A stretch of DNA of 64,000 nucleotides from Streptomyces sp. RerS4. GTDB lineage: Bacteria > Actinomycetota > Actinomycetes > Streptomycetales > Streptomycetaceae. Made by a program: the position numbers and the translations under genes. Location of the stretch: positions 868,001-932,000 of the forward strand of contig NZ_CP097322.1 in NCBI RefSeq assembly GCF_023515955.1. The letters are read 5' to 3'. The notes below the pieces were generated by a model that had not been told where the DNA came from, did not search any database, and worked only from the letters and a program-made list of their open reading frames with translations. Shown one piece after another: positions 29,759 to 38,541 of the stretch; position 1 is the stretch's first letter, and each line of letters opens with the position of its first letter.

Positions 29759-31261
29759 TCAGCCCGCCGTGAAGCGGGCGCGCAGCTCGCGCTTGAGGAT
29801 CTTGCCGCTGGCGTTGCGCGGCAGGGTGTCCACGAAGAGGACCCGCTTCGGGGCCTTGAAGTGGGCCAGCCGCTCGCGCGCGTACGCCAGCAGCTCCGCC
29901 TCGGTGACCTCCCCGCGCGGCACCACCACCGCCGTGACGGCCTCGATCCACCGCTCGTCCGGCAGTCCGACCACCGCCGCCTCCGCCACCCCCGGGTGCG
30001 CGTACAGCGCGTCCTCGACCTGCCGGGAGGCGACGAGGACCCCGCCCGAGTTGATGACGTCCTTGACCCGGTCGACCACGGTGAAGTACCCGTCGGTGTC
30101 GCGCACCGCGAGGTCCCCGGAGCGGAACCACCCGTCGCGGAAGGCCTTCTCGGTGGCCTCGGCGTCGTTCCAGTAGCCCAGGCACAGTTGCGGGGAGCGG
30201 TAGACGACCTCGCCGGGCGTGCCGTCCGCCACGTCGGCGCCGTCCTCGTCGACGATCCTCGCCTCCACGTGGCGTACGGGCCGGCCGCACGAGTCCATCC
30301 GGCCCTCGTGTTCGTCGGGCCCCAACACCGTGGCCAGGGGGCCGATCTCGCTCTGCCCGAAGCAGTTGTAGAAGCCCAGATCGGGCAGCCGGGCCCGGAG
30401 GCGTTCCAGGACGGGGACGGGCATGATCGAGGCGCCGTAGTACGCCTTGCGCAGGGACCGCAGGTCCCGGTCGGGGAACTGCGCGTGGTTGGCGAGCGCG
30501 ATCCAGACCGTCGGCGGGGCGAAGAGGCTGTCCGCGTCGCCCGACTCGACCAGGTCGAAGATCACCTCGGCGGCCGGCCCGTCGAGGATGGTGTTGCGGG
30601 CGCCGACGGCCAGGTAGGGCAGCAGGAAGACGTGCGTCTGCGCCGAGTGGTAGAGCGGCAGCGAGTGCAGGGGCCGGTCGTCCTCCGCCAGGTCGAGCGC
30701 GTCGATCGCGCTCTCGTACTCGTGCGCGAGCGCCCGGTGCGTCATCATCGCGCCCTTGGGCAGGGCCGTGGTCCCGGACGTGTAGAGCAGTTGCACCAGC
30801 GCGTCGGGGTCGTCCCCCGCCGCCTCGAAGGGCAGGGGCTCGGCCAGGCGCGCGAGGAACGAGTCGGGCGCGTCGCGCAGCGGGCGTGCGGGCCACCCGT
30901 CGGGCACCCGCCCCGCCAGGTCCGGATCGGCCAGCACGAGGGCGCTCGCGCAGTCGCCGAGGATGTGCGCGAGGTCCTCGCCGGTCAGGTTCTGATTGAC
31001 CGGCACGTGGGTGAGGCCGGCGCGGGCGCAGGCCAGGAAGGCGATGAGATAGGCGTCGGAGTTGTGGGCGAAGGTCGCGACCCGCTCGCCGGGCGCGAGC
31101 CCGTATCCGTCGCGCAGGACGGCGGCTCCGGTGGACACGGCCGCGTCGAGTTCCGCGTACGTCCAGCTCCGTTCGCGGTAGCGGACGGCGACGCGCTCGG
31201 GCACCCGCCGCGCGCTGTCCCGTACGAGTCCGTCGACCGTGTTGTCCCGCACTGGCGTCAT
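29759..31261 (-). CDS. Long/medium-chain acyl-CoA synthetase (AMP-binding)
   Basis: A 500-residue AMP-forming ligase starting MTPVRDNTVDGLVRDSARRV at 31261. The P-loop is LLYTSGTTALPKGAMMTHRA (near residue 165), followed by YNCFGQSEIGPLATVLG, the A7 SGDLAVRDTDGYFTVVDRVK and an intact catalytic Lys in LPRNASGKILKRELR. The LDGPAAE and FAPPTVW segments are typical of fatty acid or substituted cyclic acid ligases in lipid clusters. The upstream 74 bp to the ChaA gene stop (31336) contain no TCTGAC dyad, so it may be read through from there or have its own promoter. Substrate unknown. Confidence 0.9.
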   Translation of the reverse strand: MTPVRDNTVDGLVRDSARRVPERVAVRYRERSWTYAELDAAVSTGAAVLRDGYGLAPGERVATFAHNSDAYLIAFLACARAGLTHVPVNQNLTGEDLAHILGDCASALVLADPDLAGRVPDGWPARPLRDAPDSFLARLAEPLPFEAAGDDPDALVQLLYTSGTTALPKGAMMTHRALAHEYESAIDALDLAEDDRPLHSLPLYHSAQTHVFLLPYLAVGARNTILDGPAAEVIFDLVESGDADSLFAPPTVWIALANHAQFPDRDLRSLRKAYYGASIMPVPVLERLRARLPDLGFYNCFGQSEIGPLATVLGPDEHEGRMDSCGRPVRHVEARIVDEDGADVADGTPGEVVYRSPQLCLGYWNDAEATEKAFRDGWFRSGDLAVRDTDGYFTVVDRVKDVINSGGVLVASRQVEDALYAHPGVAEAAVVGLPDERWIEAVTAVVVPRGEVTEAELLAYARERLAHFKAPKRVLFVDTLPRNASGKILKRELRARFTAG

Positions 31262-31335
31262 GCCCGCGATCCTCGCCCGGCCCCTCCGGCGGGGTCAACA
31301 TCGCCGCGCCGTCCGGCGATGCGGCCGACGCCGGG

Positions 31336-32472
31336 TCAGGGGCTGACGGCGAGGAAGAGGTAGGCGGCCAGGAGGACGAGGTGGACGCCGCCCTGGAGGA
31401 GGGTGGCGCGGCCGGGGACGATGGTGAGGGCGCTGACCACGACGGTCAGGGCGAGCAGCACCATGTGGATGGCGCCGAGGCCGAGGAGCAGGGGGCCGGT
31501 GAGCCAGATCGAGGCGAGGGCGATGGCCGGGATGGTGAGGCCGATGCTGGCGATGGCCGATCCGTAGGCGAGGTTGAGGCTGGTCTGTACGCGGTCCCGG
31601 CGGGCGGCGCGGACGGCGGCCAGGGTTTCGGGGAGCAGGACGAGCAGGGCGATGATCACGCCGACGACGGCGTGGGGCAGGCCCGCGTTCGCGACGCCCG
31701 ACTCGATGGTCGGGGAAACGGCTTTGGCGTTGCCGACGACGGCGACGAGGGCGACGAGCAGCAGGCCGAGGCTGATCAGGGCGGCGCGGGAGGTGGGGGG
31801 TTCGGCGTGGCCCTCGTCCTCGCCGGCGGCCCGCGCGTCACGGGCGGGCGTGGTGCCCGTGGCCTGCGTGGTGTCGACGGGCAGGAAGTAGTCCCGGTGA
31901 CGGACCGTCTGGACGGTGATGAACAGCCCGTAGAGGGCGAGTGAGGCCACGGCGGCGAAGGTCAGCTGGGCGCTGGAGAACTCGGGGCCGGGCTTGCTGG
32001 TGGTGAAGGTGGGCAGGACGAGGCTCAGTACGGCGAGCGTGGCGACGGTGGCCAGCGCCGCGCCGGATCCTTCGGCGTGGAAGACGGCGACGCGGTTGCG
32101 CAGGGCGCCGACGAGCAGGGACAGGCCTACGATGCCGTTGCAGGTGATCATGACGGCGGCGAAGACGGTGTCCCGGGCGAGGGAGGAGGTCTTGTCGCCG
32201 CCGTCGGCCATCAGGGTGACGATCAGGGCCACTTCGATGACGGTGACGGCGACGGCCAGGACGAGCGAGCCGAAGGGTTCGCCGACCCGGTGGGCGACGA
32301 CCTCGGCGTGGTGGACGGCCGCGAGGACCGCGCCCGCCAGGCACAGCGAGACCAGGACCACCGCGAGTCCGGGCAGTTCGCGTCCCCAGCTGAAGACGAG
32401 CGCGAGGAGCGCCACCACGGGGACCAGGACGGTCCAGTCGGTCAGGGGGGATCTGCGCGTTGCCGTACTCAT
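31336..32472 (-). CDS. chaA: Calcium/proton (cation/H+) antiporter of ChaA family
   Basis: A 378-residue integral membrane protein starting MSTATRRSPLTDWTVLVPV at 32472. It shows two Na/Ca-exchanger repeats, residues 50-190 and 230-378, each with acidic transmembrane signatures (GEPFGSLVLAVAVTVIEVAL and LLPETLAAVRAARRDRVQTS). A charged cytoplasmic linker (residues 195-230) rich in Asp/Glu separates them. ChaA exports Ca2+, Na+ or K+ in exchange for protons and helps with alkali and salt stress. The chosen start gives a length close to E. coli ChaA; longer starts enter an intergenic sequence. It is divergent from the DinB-like gene. Confidence 0.9.
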   Translation of the reverse strand: MSTATRRSPLTDWTVLVPVVALLALVFSWGRELPGLAVVLVSLCLAGAVLAAVHHAEVVAHRVGEPFGSLVLAVAVTVIEVALIVTLMADGGDKTSSLARDTVFAAVMITCNGIVGLSLLVGALRNRVAVFHAEGSGAALATVATLAVLSLVLPTFTTSKPGPEFSSAQLTFAAVASLALYGLFITVQTVRHRDYFLPVDTTQATGTTPARDARAAGEDEGHAEPPTSRAALISLGLLLVALVAVVGNAKAVSPTIESGVANAGLPHAVVGVIIALLVLLPETLAAVRAARRDRVQTSLNLAYGSAIASIGLTIPAIALASIWLTGPLLLGLGAIHMVLLALTVVVSALTIVPGRATLLQGGVHLVLLAAYLFLAVSP

Positions 32473-32626
32473 ACCGGCCAACTTGCCAGAACCGCTCCCC
32501 CGGTGCGGCGCCTGGACGGCTTTCGGGGCCCTGACGTGGTACTTCTCACCAAATATCCGGGCGTGGCGGACATCGTCCGCCCGACCTGCCGCCGCCCGGC
32601 CTTCCGGGTGAGCCGCCCGATGGTTC

Positions 32627-33190
32627 ATGATCCGGAGCATGGAGAGCCTGACGCGAAGAGCGGAACTGTTCCCGGGCGCCGGCAGCGAGCAGCGGTTCAC
32701 CGGTCCCGCGACCGGGGACGAGCGGCCCCTGCTCGCCGCCGTCCTCGCGGCCCAGCGCAGGACCCTGGAGCTGAAGTGCGCCGGTCTGGGGTCGGAGTTG
32801 TCGCGGCGGTCCGTGGAGCCGTCGACGCTCTCCCTGCTGGGCCTGGTACGGCACCTGGCCGATGTGGAACGCCGTTGGTTCCGGTCGGTAATGGCCGGTC
32901 AGGACGCGCCGCCGCGCTTCTCCTCGGCGGCCGCGCCCGACGGCGACTTCGAGGGTGCCGGGGACGGCCCGGAGGCCGTGGCGGAGGCGTGGGAGGCGTG
33001 GCGCGACGAGGTGGCGTTCGCCGAGCGCTTCGCCGCCGAGGCCCCCGACCTGGACGTCGAGGGCGACGACGGGTGGCGGGGGACGGTGTCGCTGCGCTGG
33101 GTGCTCATCCACATGGTCGAGGAGTACGCGCGGCACAACGGCCACGCCGACCTGCTGCGGGAGCGGATCGACGGAGCCGTCGGCGTGTAG
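32627..33190 (+). CDS. DinB family protein (DUF664)
   Basis: A 187-residue helical protein of the DinB/YfiT metalloenzyme superfamily, start at 32627 (MIRSMESLTRRAEL) or 12 bases later. Three metal-binding histidines are in place: LGLVRHLADVERRWF (near residue 85), and LIHMVEEYARHNGHADLLRE (near residue 165). Actinomycete members of this group include mycothiol- or bacillithiol-dependent S-transferases, but this assignment is not direct. It is divergent from chaA across 154 bp with a modest AT-rich stretch (TTCTCACCAAATATCC) that could hold the promoters. Confidence 0.88.
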   Translation: MIRSMESLTRRAELFPGAGSEQRFTGPATGDERPLLAAVLAAQRRTLELKCAGLGSELSRRSVEPSTLSLLGLVRHLADVERRWFRSVMAGQDAPPRFSSAAAPDGDFEGAGDGPEAVAEAWEAWRDEVAFAERFAAEAPDLDVEGDDGWRGTVSLRWVLIHMVEEYARHNGHADLLRERIDGAVGV

Positions 33191-33203
33191 GCCGCACCGT
33201 GCC

Positions 33204-33225
33204 CCGGGCCCTCGCCAGGGGCCGG
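33204..33225. terminator. Imperfect stem-loop between convergent genes
   Basis: CCGGGCCCT, loop CGCC, AGGGGCCGG pairs at eight of nine positions, just after the DinB-like stop (33190) and just before the ligase stop (33236). Confidence 0.5.
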
Positions 33226-33235
33226 CGCCGCCACG

Positions 33236-34798
33236 TCACATGGCGCGTTCGCGGCCTTCCCAGTAGGGGTCGCGCAGGCGGCGCTTGTAGAGCTTGCCGT
33301 TCGGGTCGCGGGGCATGGTGGCGATGAAGTCGACCGACTTGGGGCGTTTGTAGCCGGCGAGTTGTCGTTCGCAGTGGTGGAGGATCTCGGCGGCCAGGGC
33401 GTCGCCCGCTTCGAAGCCCTCGGCGGGTTCGATGACGGCCTTGACCTCCTCGCCCCAGGAGTCGTGCGGGATCCCGAAGGCGGCGGCGTCCGCGACGGCC
33501 GGGTGGGTGAGCAGGGCCGATTCGATCTCGGCGGGGTAGATGTTGACGCCGCCCGAGATGATCATGTCGATCTTGCGGTCGCGCAGGAAGAGGTAGCCCT
33601 CCTCGTCGAGCAGGCCGAGGTCGCCGACGGTGAAGAAGTCACCGATGCGGTTCTTGCGCGTCTTGCCCTCGTCCTTGTGGTAGCTGAAGCCGCCGGTGTT
33701 CATCTTGATGTAGACGGTGCCCACTTCGCCGGGGGCCAGCCGCCTGCCGTCGTCGTCGAAGACGGCGAGTTCGCTGATCGGCCAGGCCTTGCCGACGGTG
33801 CCCGGCCGCTTGAGCCATTCCTCGGCGGTGGCGAAGGCGCCGCCGCCCTCGCTGGCCGCGTAGTACTCCTCGACACAGCGGCCCCACCAGTCGATCATGG
33901 CCCGTTTGACGTGGTCCGGGCAGGGGGCGGCGCCGTGGATGGCGTGCCGCATGGAGGAGACGTCGTAGGCGTCCTTCGTGTGCTGCGGGAGGGCGAGCAG
34001 GCGGTGGAACTGGGTGGGGACCATGTGGGTGTGCGTGCAGGAGTGGCGGTCGATCAGGCGCAGCATCTCCTCGGGGGTCCACTTGTCCATGAGGACCAGC
34101 GGGTGGCCGATGTGCAGCGACGCGCCCGCGAACTGGAGTACGGCCGTGTGGTAGAGCGGCGAGCAGACGAGGTGGACGTTGTCGTCGAAGGGCCGGATGC
34201 CGAAGATGGCGAGGAACCCGCCGAGGTACGTCTCCTCCGGGAGGCGGCCGGTCAGGGGGCGGCGGATGCCGCGCGGGCGGCCGGTGGTGCCGGAGGTGTA
34301 GTTCATCACCCAGCCGAGGGTGCGCCCGTCGGGGGGCGTGGTGGGCTGCCCGTCGAGGAGGGCCGCGTACGGGGCGAAGCCCGGGACGGCTCCGACGGCG
34401 TAGCGGCGCTCCCCCGGGAGGCCCGCCTCGTCGGCGGCGGCGGTGGCGGCCTCGGCGAAGCGTTCGTGGGCGATGAGGACCTTGGCGCCGGAGTCGGAGA
34501 CGATCCAGGCGATCTCGGGGCCGACGAGGTGGTGGTTGACGGGGACGAGGTAGAAGCCGGCCTGGGAGGCGGCGAGGTAGGCGGTGAAGAACTCGACGCC
34601 GTTGGGCAGGACGACGGCGAAGGCGTCGCCGCGTTCCAGTCCGGCGGCGCGCAGGCCGTGGACGAGGCGGTTGACGTCGGCGTGCAGGCGACCGGCGGAC
34701 CATGTCTCGCCGTCGGGGGCGACGAGGACGGTGCGGTCGGGGTCGGCGGCCGCCTGGGCCCAGAACCCGTTGGGGCGGGTGTTCTGCTGCTCGCTCAT
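33236..34798 (-). CDS. Acyl-CoA synthetase (FadD4-like)
   Basis: A 520-residue AMP-forming ligase. The start at 34798 (MSEQQNTRPNGFWAQAAAD) overlaps the nitronate monooxygenase stop by ATGA, so the two are translationally coupled. Motifs: P-loop NYTSGTTGRPRGIRRP (near residue 180), CSPLYHTAVLQF, the A5 EEYYAASEGGGAF, and the A8 hinge LRDRKIDMIISGGVNIYPAE; the Lys of the C-terminal lobe is in DPNGKLYKRRLRDPYW. It belongs to a group of acyl-CoA ligases common in actinobacterial lipid and steroid clusters. It sits downstream of the 35981 dyad, so it should be co-regulated with the EchA19/FadD19 pair. Substrate unknown. Confidence 0.9.
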   Translation of the reverse strand: MSEQQNTRPNGFWAQAAADPDRTVLVAPDGETWSAGRLHADVNRLVHGLRAAGLERGDAFAVVLPNGVEFFTAYLAASQAGFYLVPVNHHLVGPEIAWIVSDSGAKVLIAHERFAEAATAAADEAGLPGERRYAVGAVPGFAPYAALLDGQPTTPPDGRTLGWVMNYTSGTTGRPRGIRRPLTGRLPEETYLGGFLAIFGIRPFDDNVHLVCSPLYHTAVLQFAGASLHIGHPLVLMDKWTPEEMLRLIDRHSCTHTHMVPTQFHRLLALPQHTKDAYDVSSMRHAIHGAAPCPDHVKRAMIDWWGRCVEEYYAASEGGGAFATAEEWLKRPGTVGKAWPISELAVFDDDGRRLAPGEVGTVYIKMNTGGFSYHKDEGKTRKNRIGDFFTVGDLGLLDEEGYLFLRDRKIDMIISGGVNIYPAEIESALLTHPAVADAAAFGIPHDSWGEEVKAVIEPAEGFEAGDALAAEILHHCERQLAGYKRPKSVDFIATMPRDPNGKLYKRRLRDPYWEGRERAM

Positions 34799-35937
34799 GT
34801 CGGTCGCGGTCCTCCCTCGGGTCCGCCGGCCGGTGCTCGGCCGGCGATGCGGTTGATGCGGTCGACGGCGCGCTCGAAGCCGGCGGTGAGTTCGTCGAAG
34901 ACGGCCCGGACGGGGCGTTCGGCGTTCATCCGGCCGACGATCTGGCCGACGGGGGTGCCGAGCAGCGGCTGGACCTCGTACTTCTGGATCCGCGAGACGG
35001 CCTCGGCGACGAGCAGGCCCTGCAGTGGCATCGGGAGCGCGCCGGGGCCGGCGGGGTCGTCCCAGGCGTCGGTCCACTCGGTGCGCAGTTGGCGGGCGGG
35101 TTTGCCGGTGAGGGCGCGGGAGCGGACGGTGTCACCGGAGCCGGCGGCGAGGAGTTTGGCGGTGAGGGCGCGGGAGTGGAGGTCGGCCTCGGTGGTGGTG
35201 AGCCAGAGGGAGCCGAGCCAGACGCCCTGGGCGCCGAGGGCGAGGCCGGCGGCGATCTGTTCGCCGCTGCCGATGCCGCCGGCGGCGAGGACGGGCAGGG
35301 GGGCGACGGCTTCGGCGATCTCCGGGACGAGGACCATGGTGGCGATGTCGCCGGTGTGGCCGCCGGCCTCGTAGCCCTGGGCGACGACGATGTCGATGCC
35401 GGCTTCGGCGTGCCGGCGGGCGTGTTTGGCGCTGCCGGCGAGGGCGGCGACGAGGACGCCGTGGGCGTGGGCGCGGGCGATGACGTCGGCGGGCGGGGAA
35501 CCGAGGGCGTTCGCCAGGAGTTTGATGGGGTAGTCGAAGGCGACGTCGAGCTGGTTGCGGGCGACCTGTTCCATCCAGCCGGTGATGCGCCAGCCGGAGG
35601 CCTCGCCCTCGGGCAGTTCGGGTACGTGGTGCTTGGCGAGGGTGTCGCGGACGAAGGCGCGGTGCCCGGCCGGGATCATCGCCTCGATCTCGGCCTCGCC
35701 GATGCCGTCGACGGCCTTCTTGGCGGGCATGACGACGTCGAGCCCGTAGGGCTTGCCGTCGGTGTGCGCCTGCATCCAGTCGAGGTCGCGTTTGAGGTCG
35801 TCGGGAGCGGTGTAGCGGACCGCTCCGAGGACGCCGAACCCTCCCGCGCGGGTGATGGCCGCGGCGACCGCCGGGAAGGGCGTGAAGCCGAAGATGGCGT
35901 GCTCGACTCCCAGTTTCTTGCTCAGCTCCGTCTCCAT
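34795..35937 (-). CDS. Nitronate monooxygenase (FMN, 2-nitropropane dioxygenase type)
   Basis: A 380-residue FMN-dependent TIM-barrel enzyme starting METELSKKLGVEHAIFGFT. The conserved phosphate loops are visible as GYEAGGHTGDIATMVLV (near residue 185) and LAAGGIGSGEQIAAGLALGA (near residue 220), with QGVWLGSLWL after. Enzymes of this group oxidise alkyl nitronates; some relatives in lipid clusters have other, unproven roles (in M. tuberculosis Rv3553 is in the cholesterol regulon). The ATG at 35937 has no clear Shine-Dalgarno. A dyad lies 44 bp upstream, suggesting a short leader. It is coupled to the downstream acyl-CoA synthetase. Confidence 0.9.
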   Translation of the reverse strand: METELSKKLGVEHAIFGFTPFPAVAAAITRAGGFGVLGAVRYTAPDDLKRDLDWMQAHTDGKPYGLDVVMPAKKAVDGIGEAEIEAMIPAGHRAFVRDTLAKHHVPELPEGEASGWRITGWMEQVARNQLDVAFDYPIKLLANALGSPPADVIARAHAHGVLVAALAGSAKHARRHAEAGIDIVVAQGYEAGGHTGDIATMVLVPEIAEAVAPLPVLAAGGIGSGEQIAAGLALGAQGVWLGSLWLTTTEADLHSRALTAKLLAAGSGDTVRSRALTGKPARQLRTEWTDAWDDPAGPGALPMPLQGLLVAEAVSRIQKYEVQPLLGTPVGQIVGRMNAERPVRAVFDELTAGFERAVDRINRIAGRAPAGGPEGGPRPT

Positions 35938-35980
35938 GGGCGTGAGGATGCCGCAGCGCGGCGGGTGAGGGAAGGGGTTT

Positions 35981-35997
35981 TCTGATGCTGCGTCAGA
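35981..35997. promoter_or_regulatory. Second 17-bp TCTGA-N7-TCAGA dyad
   Basis: TCTGATGCTGCGTCAGA, flanked by GTTT on the left and TTCTTTG on the right, like the site at 24316. It sits 44 bp before the nitronate monooxygenase start and 89 bp before the divergent serine hydrolase start. Shared half-sites and flanks over 11 kb point to one regulator for both lipid operons. Confidence 0.65.
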
Positions 35998-36085
35998 TTC
36001 TTTGACGGCCGGGCGGTGCGGAGGGTCCGCGGTGGGCGGGCAGATACCCAGTAGCGTGCGCGGACGGGGACAGGAGGGCCGGGAC

Positions 36086-36401
36086 ATGGGTGGTTACGGG
36101 GCCGGGACGGACGGTACGGGAGCAAGGGGTGGGATCGGCCGCAGGCGGCTCGGGGCGCGGCTGTTGACGCTCGGCGGGGTCCTCGTCCTGCACGCCGCGC
36201 TGCCCGGCCGGTCGGCGGGGGCGGCGGGCGGCGCGGGCGGCGGCCGGCGGGGCGGGGCGGCGGCGGGGGCGGCGTACGGGCGGGACGGGTGGGACAGGCG
36301 GGGCGGGTGGCGCGGGGGGCGCGGGCGGGGGCCTCGGGCGCGGTGGGGGCGCCGACTTCGGCGGGAACCCGGTCGAGCGGCGGGCCCTACAGGGGCTGCA
36401 C
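36086..36401 (+). other. Signal-peptide-encoding segment out of frame with the serine hydrolase
   Basis: ATG at 36086 follows a near-ideal ribosome site AGGAGG (36072-36077, 8 bases away). It encodes a twin-arginine-like signal peptide, GIGRRRLGARLLTLGGVLV then LHAALPGRSAGA. This frame is one base out of register with the hydrolase body. The body frame is open back to a stop at 36165-36167; from about 36276 it reads as Thr-Gly-Gly and Ala-Gly-Gly repeats, then GADFGGNPVERRALQG leading into the enzyme. So a one-base insertion or two-base deletion lies in the GC-rich stretch of about 36190-36280. Confidence 0.75.
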
Positions 36402-38045
36402 TTGCGGTACGGCTCCGCGCGCCAGGCCGGACTGGTGGAACGGCACCTGGAGGCGGTGGCCGAGGAGGCCCGGCGCTTCCTCGGCCCCTCCCCCACCCAC
36501 CCCTACTACGCCGGCGCGGTGGTCCTCGCGGGGCGCGGCCGTACGGTCGCCCTGCACCGGGCCATGGGCGACGCGGTGCGCTACGCGGACTACGACGGCC
36601 GCACCGACCGGCCGAGGGAGCTCCCGGCCGCCGAGCGGATCGCGGTGGCGGAGGACACGGTGTTCGACCTGGCCTCCCTGAGCAAGCTGTTCACCTCGAT
36701 CCTGGCCGTGCAGCAGATGGAGCGGGGGCGGCTGGAGCTGGAGGCTCCGGTCGCCCGGTACCTGCCGAAGTTCACGGGCGGCGGCAAGGAACGGGTGACC
36801 GTCCGCCAGCTGCTCACGCACACCTCGGGGTTGCGCTCGTGGGCGCCCTTCTACAAGGAGTCCACCCGCGAGGGGCGACTGCGGCTGCTGTGGGCGGTGC
36901 GACCGCAGGACACGCCCGGGACGGTGTACCGGTACTCCGACCTGAACCTCATCGCGTTGCACCTGCTCCTGGAACGGATCACCGGCCGTACCTTGGACGC
37001 CCTGCTGCACGACGAGATCACCGCTCCGCTCGGGATGCACCGCACGCGCTACAACCCCCCGCTTTCCTGGCGCCGCGTCACCGCCGCCACCGAGGTGCAG
37101 CGTCCGCCGTGGTCGGGCCTGGACCGGGGGCTCGTCTGGGGCGAGGTCCACGACGAGAACGCGTACGCTCTCGGCGGGATCGCGGGACACGCCGGCGTCT
37201 TCGGCACCGCCTGGGACCTCGCCATCCTCTCCCGCGCGCTCCTCGACGGCGGGGTCTACGCGGGGCGGCGCATCCTCGGCCCCGCCTCCGTCGAACTGCT
37301 CTTCACCGACTACAACACCGCCTTCCCCGGCGATGACCACGGCCTGGGCTTCGAGCTCTACCAGCACTGGTACATGGGCGCGATGGCCACCCCGCACTCC
37401 GCCGGCCACACCGGTTTCACCGGCACCTCGCTGGTCCTGGACCCCTCCACCGACTCCTTCCTCATCCTGCTCGGCAACTCCGTCCACCCCGTACGCACCT
37501 GGCGGGCCGGCAGCGCGCCCCGCGTCGCGACCGGCAACCGCTTCGCCCGCGCCGTCCCCGTGCGCACGAGGCACGGCGGCCCGGCCTGGTACTCGGGCAT
37601 GGACACCGGCGGCGCGGGCGTCCTCACCCTCCCGCCGCTCACCCCCACCACCGCGCGGGCCCGGCTGCGCTGCGCCGTGTGGTGGGACACCGTGCCCGGT
37701 GCGGGCGCCTTCCACCTGGAGGCCTCGCCGGACGGGGTGGACTGGCATCCCGTGCCGTTCACCACCGTCCGCACCACGGGCGGCGCCCCGGAGCGGTGGC
37801 CGGACGGCAGCGCCGGCGGCTGGTCGGGCCGCGTCTGGCACCGCCTCGAAGCCCCCCTGCCCACCTGGGCGGGCCGCCAGGTCATCCTGCGCTTCCGCCA
37901 CGCCTCGACCGGCCGCTACGTCGGACGCGGGATCTACGTGGACGTCGTACGGGTGGCCGAACCGTCGGCCCTGCTCTTCGCCGAGGACCGCCCGACCGAC
38001 GCCGCCCGCATCCAGGCCACCGGCTGGACCCGCTCGTCCGACTGA
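36402..38045 (+). CDS. Secreted serine hydrolase (class C beta-lactamase family) with C-terminal beta-rich domain; 5' end frameshifted
   Basis: Only the frame-consistent part is given, from TTG at 36402; the natural start is probably 36086. The serine nucleophile motif is DLASLSKLFTS (SxxK) near residue 90, the second motif is YRYSDLNLIAL (YxD in place of YxN) near residue 180, and the KTG equivalent is GHTGFTGTS near residue 300. This fits DD-peptidase or esterase-like members rather than a true resistance enzyme. Residues 390-547 form an extra beta-rich domain (LRCAVWWDTVPGAG, IYVDVVRVAEPS) like those of secreted metallopeptidases. It is divergent from the nitronate monooxygenase operon, sharing the 35981 dyad. 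Confidence 0.85.
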   Translation: MRYGSARQAGLVERHLEAVAEEARRFLGPSPTHPYYAGAVVLAGRGRTVALHRAMGDAVRYADYDGRTDRPRELPAAERIAVAEDTVFDLASLSKLFTSILAVQQMERGRLELEAPVARYLPKFTGGGKERVTVRQLLTHTSGLRSWAPFYKESTREGRLRLLWAVRPQDTPGTVYRYSDLNLIALHLLLERITGRTLDALLHDEITAPLGMHRTRYNPPLSWRRVTAATEVQRPPWSGLDRGLVWGEVHDENAYALGGIAGHAGVFGTAWDLAILSRALLDGGVYAGRRILGPASVELLFTDYNTAFPGDDHGLGFELYQHWYMGAMATPHSAGHTGFTGTSLVLDPSTDSFLILLGNSVHPVRTWRAGSAPRVATGNRFARAVPVRTRHGGPAWYSGMDTGGAGVLTLPPLTPTTARARLRCAVWWDTVPGAGAFHLEASPDGVDWHPVPFTTVRTTGGAPERWPDGSAGGWSGRVWHRLEAPLPTWAGRQVILRFRHASTGRYVGRGIYVDVVRVAEPSALLFAEDRPTDAARIQATGWTRSSD

Positions 38046-38059
38046 GCCCGCGCGAGGAG

Positions 38060-38088
38060 GAGGCGGGCGAACCCCCGGAACCCGCCTC
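38060..38088. terminator. Stem-loop at convergent gene ends
   Basis: GAGGCGGG pairs with CCCGCCTC over a 13-base loop between the serine hydrolase stop and the stop of the 38087-38440 gene, which it overlaps by two bases. Confidence 0.5.
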
Positions 38089-38440
38089 AGCGGAAGGTGT
38101 GGACCAGCTCGATCTCGCCGACGATGTGCTCGTTGAACACGTCGAGCTCCTCGGCCGGCACCCACAGCTCCAGGATCGTCCGCCCGCCGGCCTGCTGGAC
38201 GGGATAGCGGCTCAGGAACTCCGAGTCGACCTCGAAGCGGGTGACGAAGCCGACGCCACTGTGCCGGACGTTCCAGTCCCGGGCGATACGGATGGCGTAG
38301 TCCTCGTTGAGGACGGGGTAGAAGATCGGCTGCTCGGGCAGCCGGGGCGGCCACGCACGCCAGTTCGACCCACGGACCAGCTCCAGTTCCTCGGGGCCCG
38401 TCGGGCGGCAGAGGGTCGTCGTGTCCTGTCGGCCGGTCAT
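38087..38440 (-). CDS. Conserved hypothetical, ADP-ribosylation/crystallin J1-annotated family
   Basis: A 117-residue protein starting MTGRQDTTTLCRPTGPEELE. The pattern WPPRLPEQPIFYPVLNEDYA, then IARDWNVRHSGVGFVTRFEV and a final VPAEELDVFNEHIVGEI, is that of a small Streptomyces family often labelled ADP-ribosylation/crystallin J1, although it is far too short to be an ADP-ribosylhydrolase. The true function is unknown; the conserved Arg, Tyr and Trp residues suggest a nucleotide-binding or immunity-like role. It has no signal peptide. The ATG at 38440 follows CGACAGGACACG-type sequence without a clear Shine-Dalgarno. Confidence 0.8.
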   Translation of the reverse strand: MTGRQDTTTLCRPTGPEELELVRGSNWRAWPPRLPEQPIFYPVLNEDYAIRIARDWNVRHSGVGFVTRFEVDSEFLSRYPVQQAGGRTILELWVPAEELDVFNEHIVGEIELVHTFR

Positions 38441-38541
38441 GGCATGCGCTCACTCGTCGTCGGGGCCGCCGTAACGGCTGGTCAGAGGCCCGACCCTAGC
38501 CGCGGCCGCGACCTCGCGGCCACGCATTTCCACGCCGGCCC

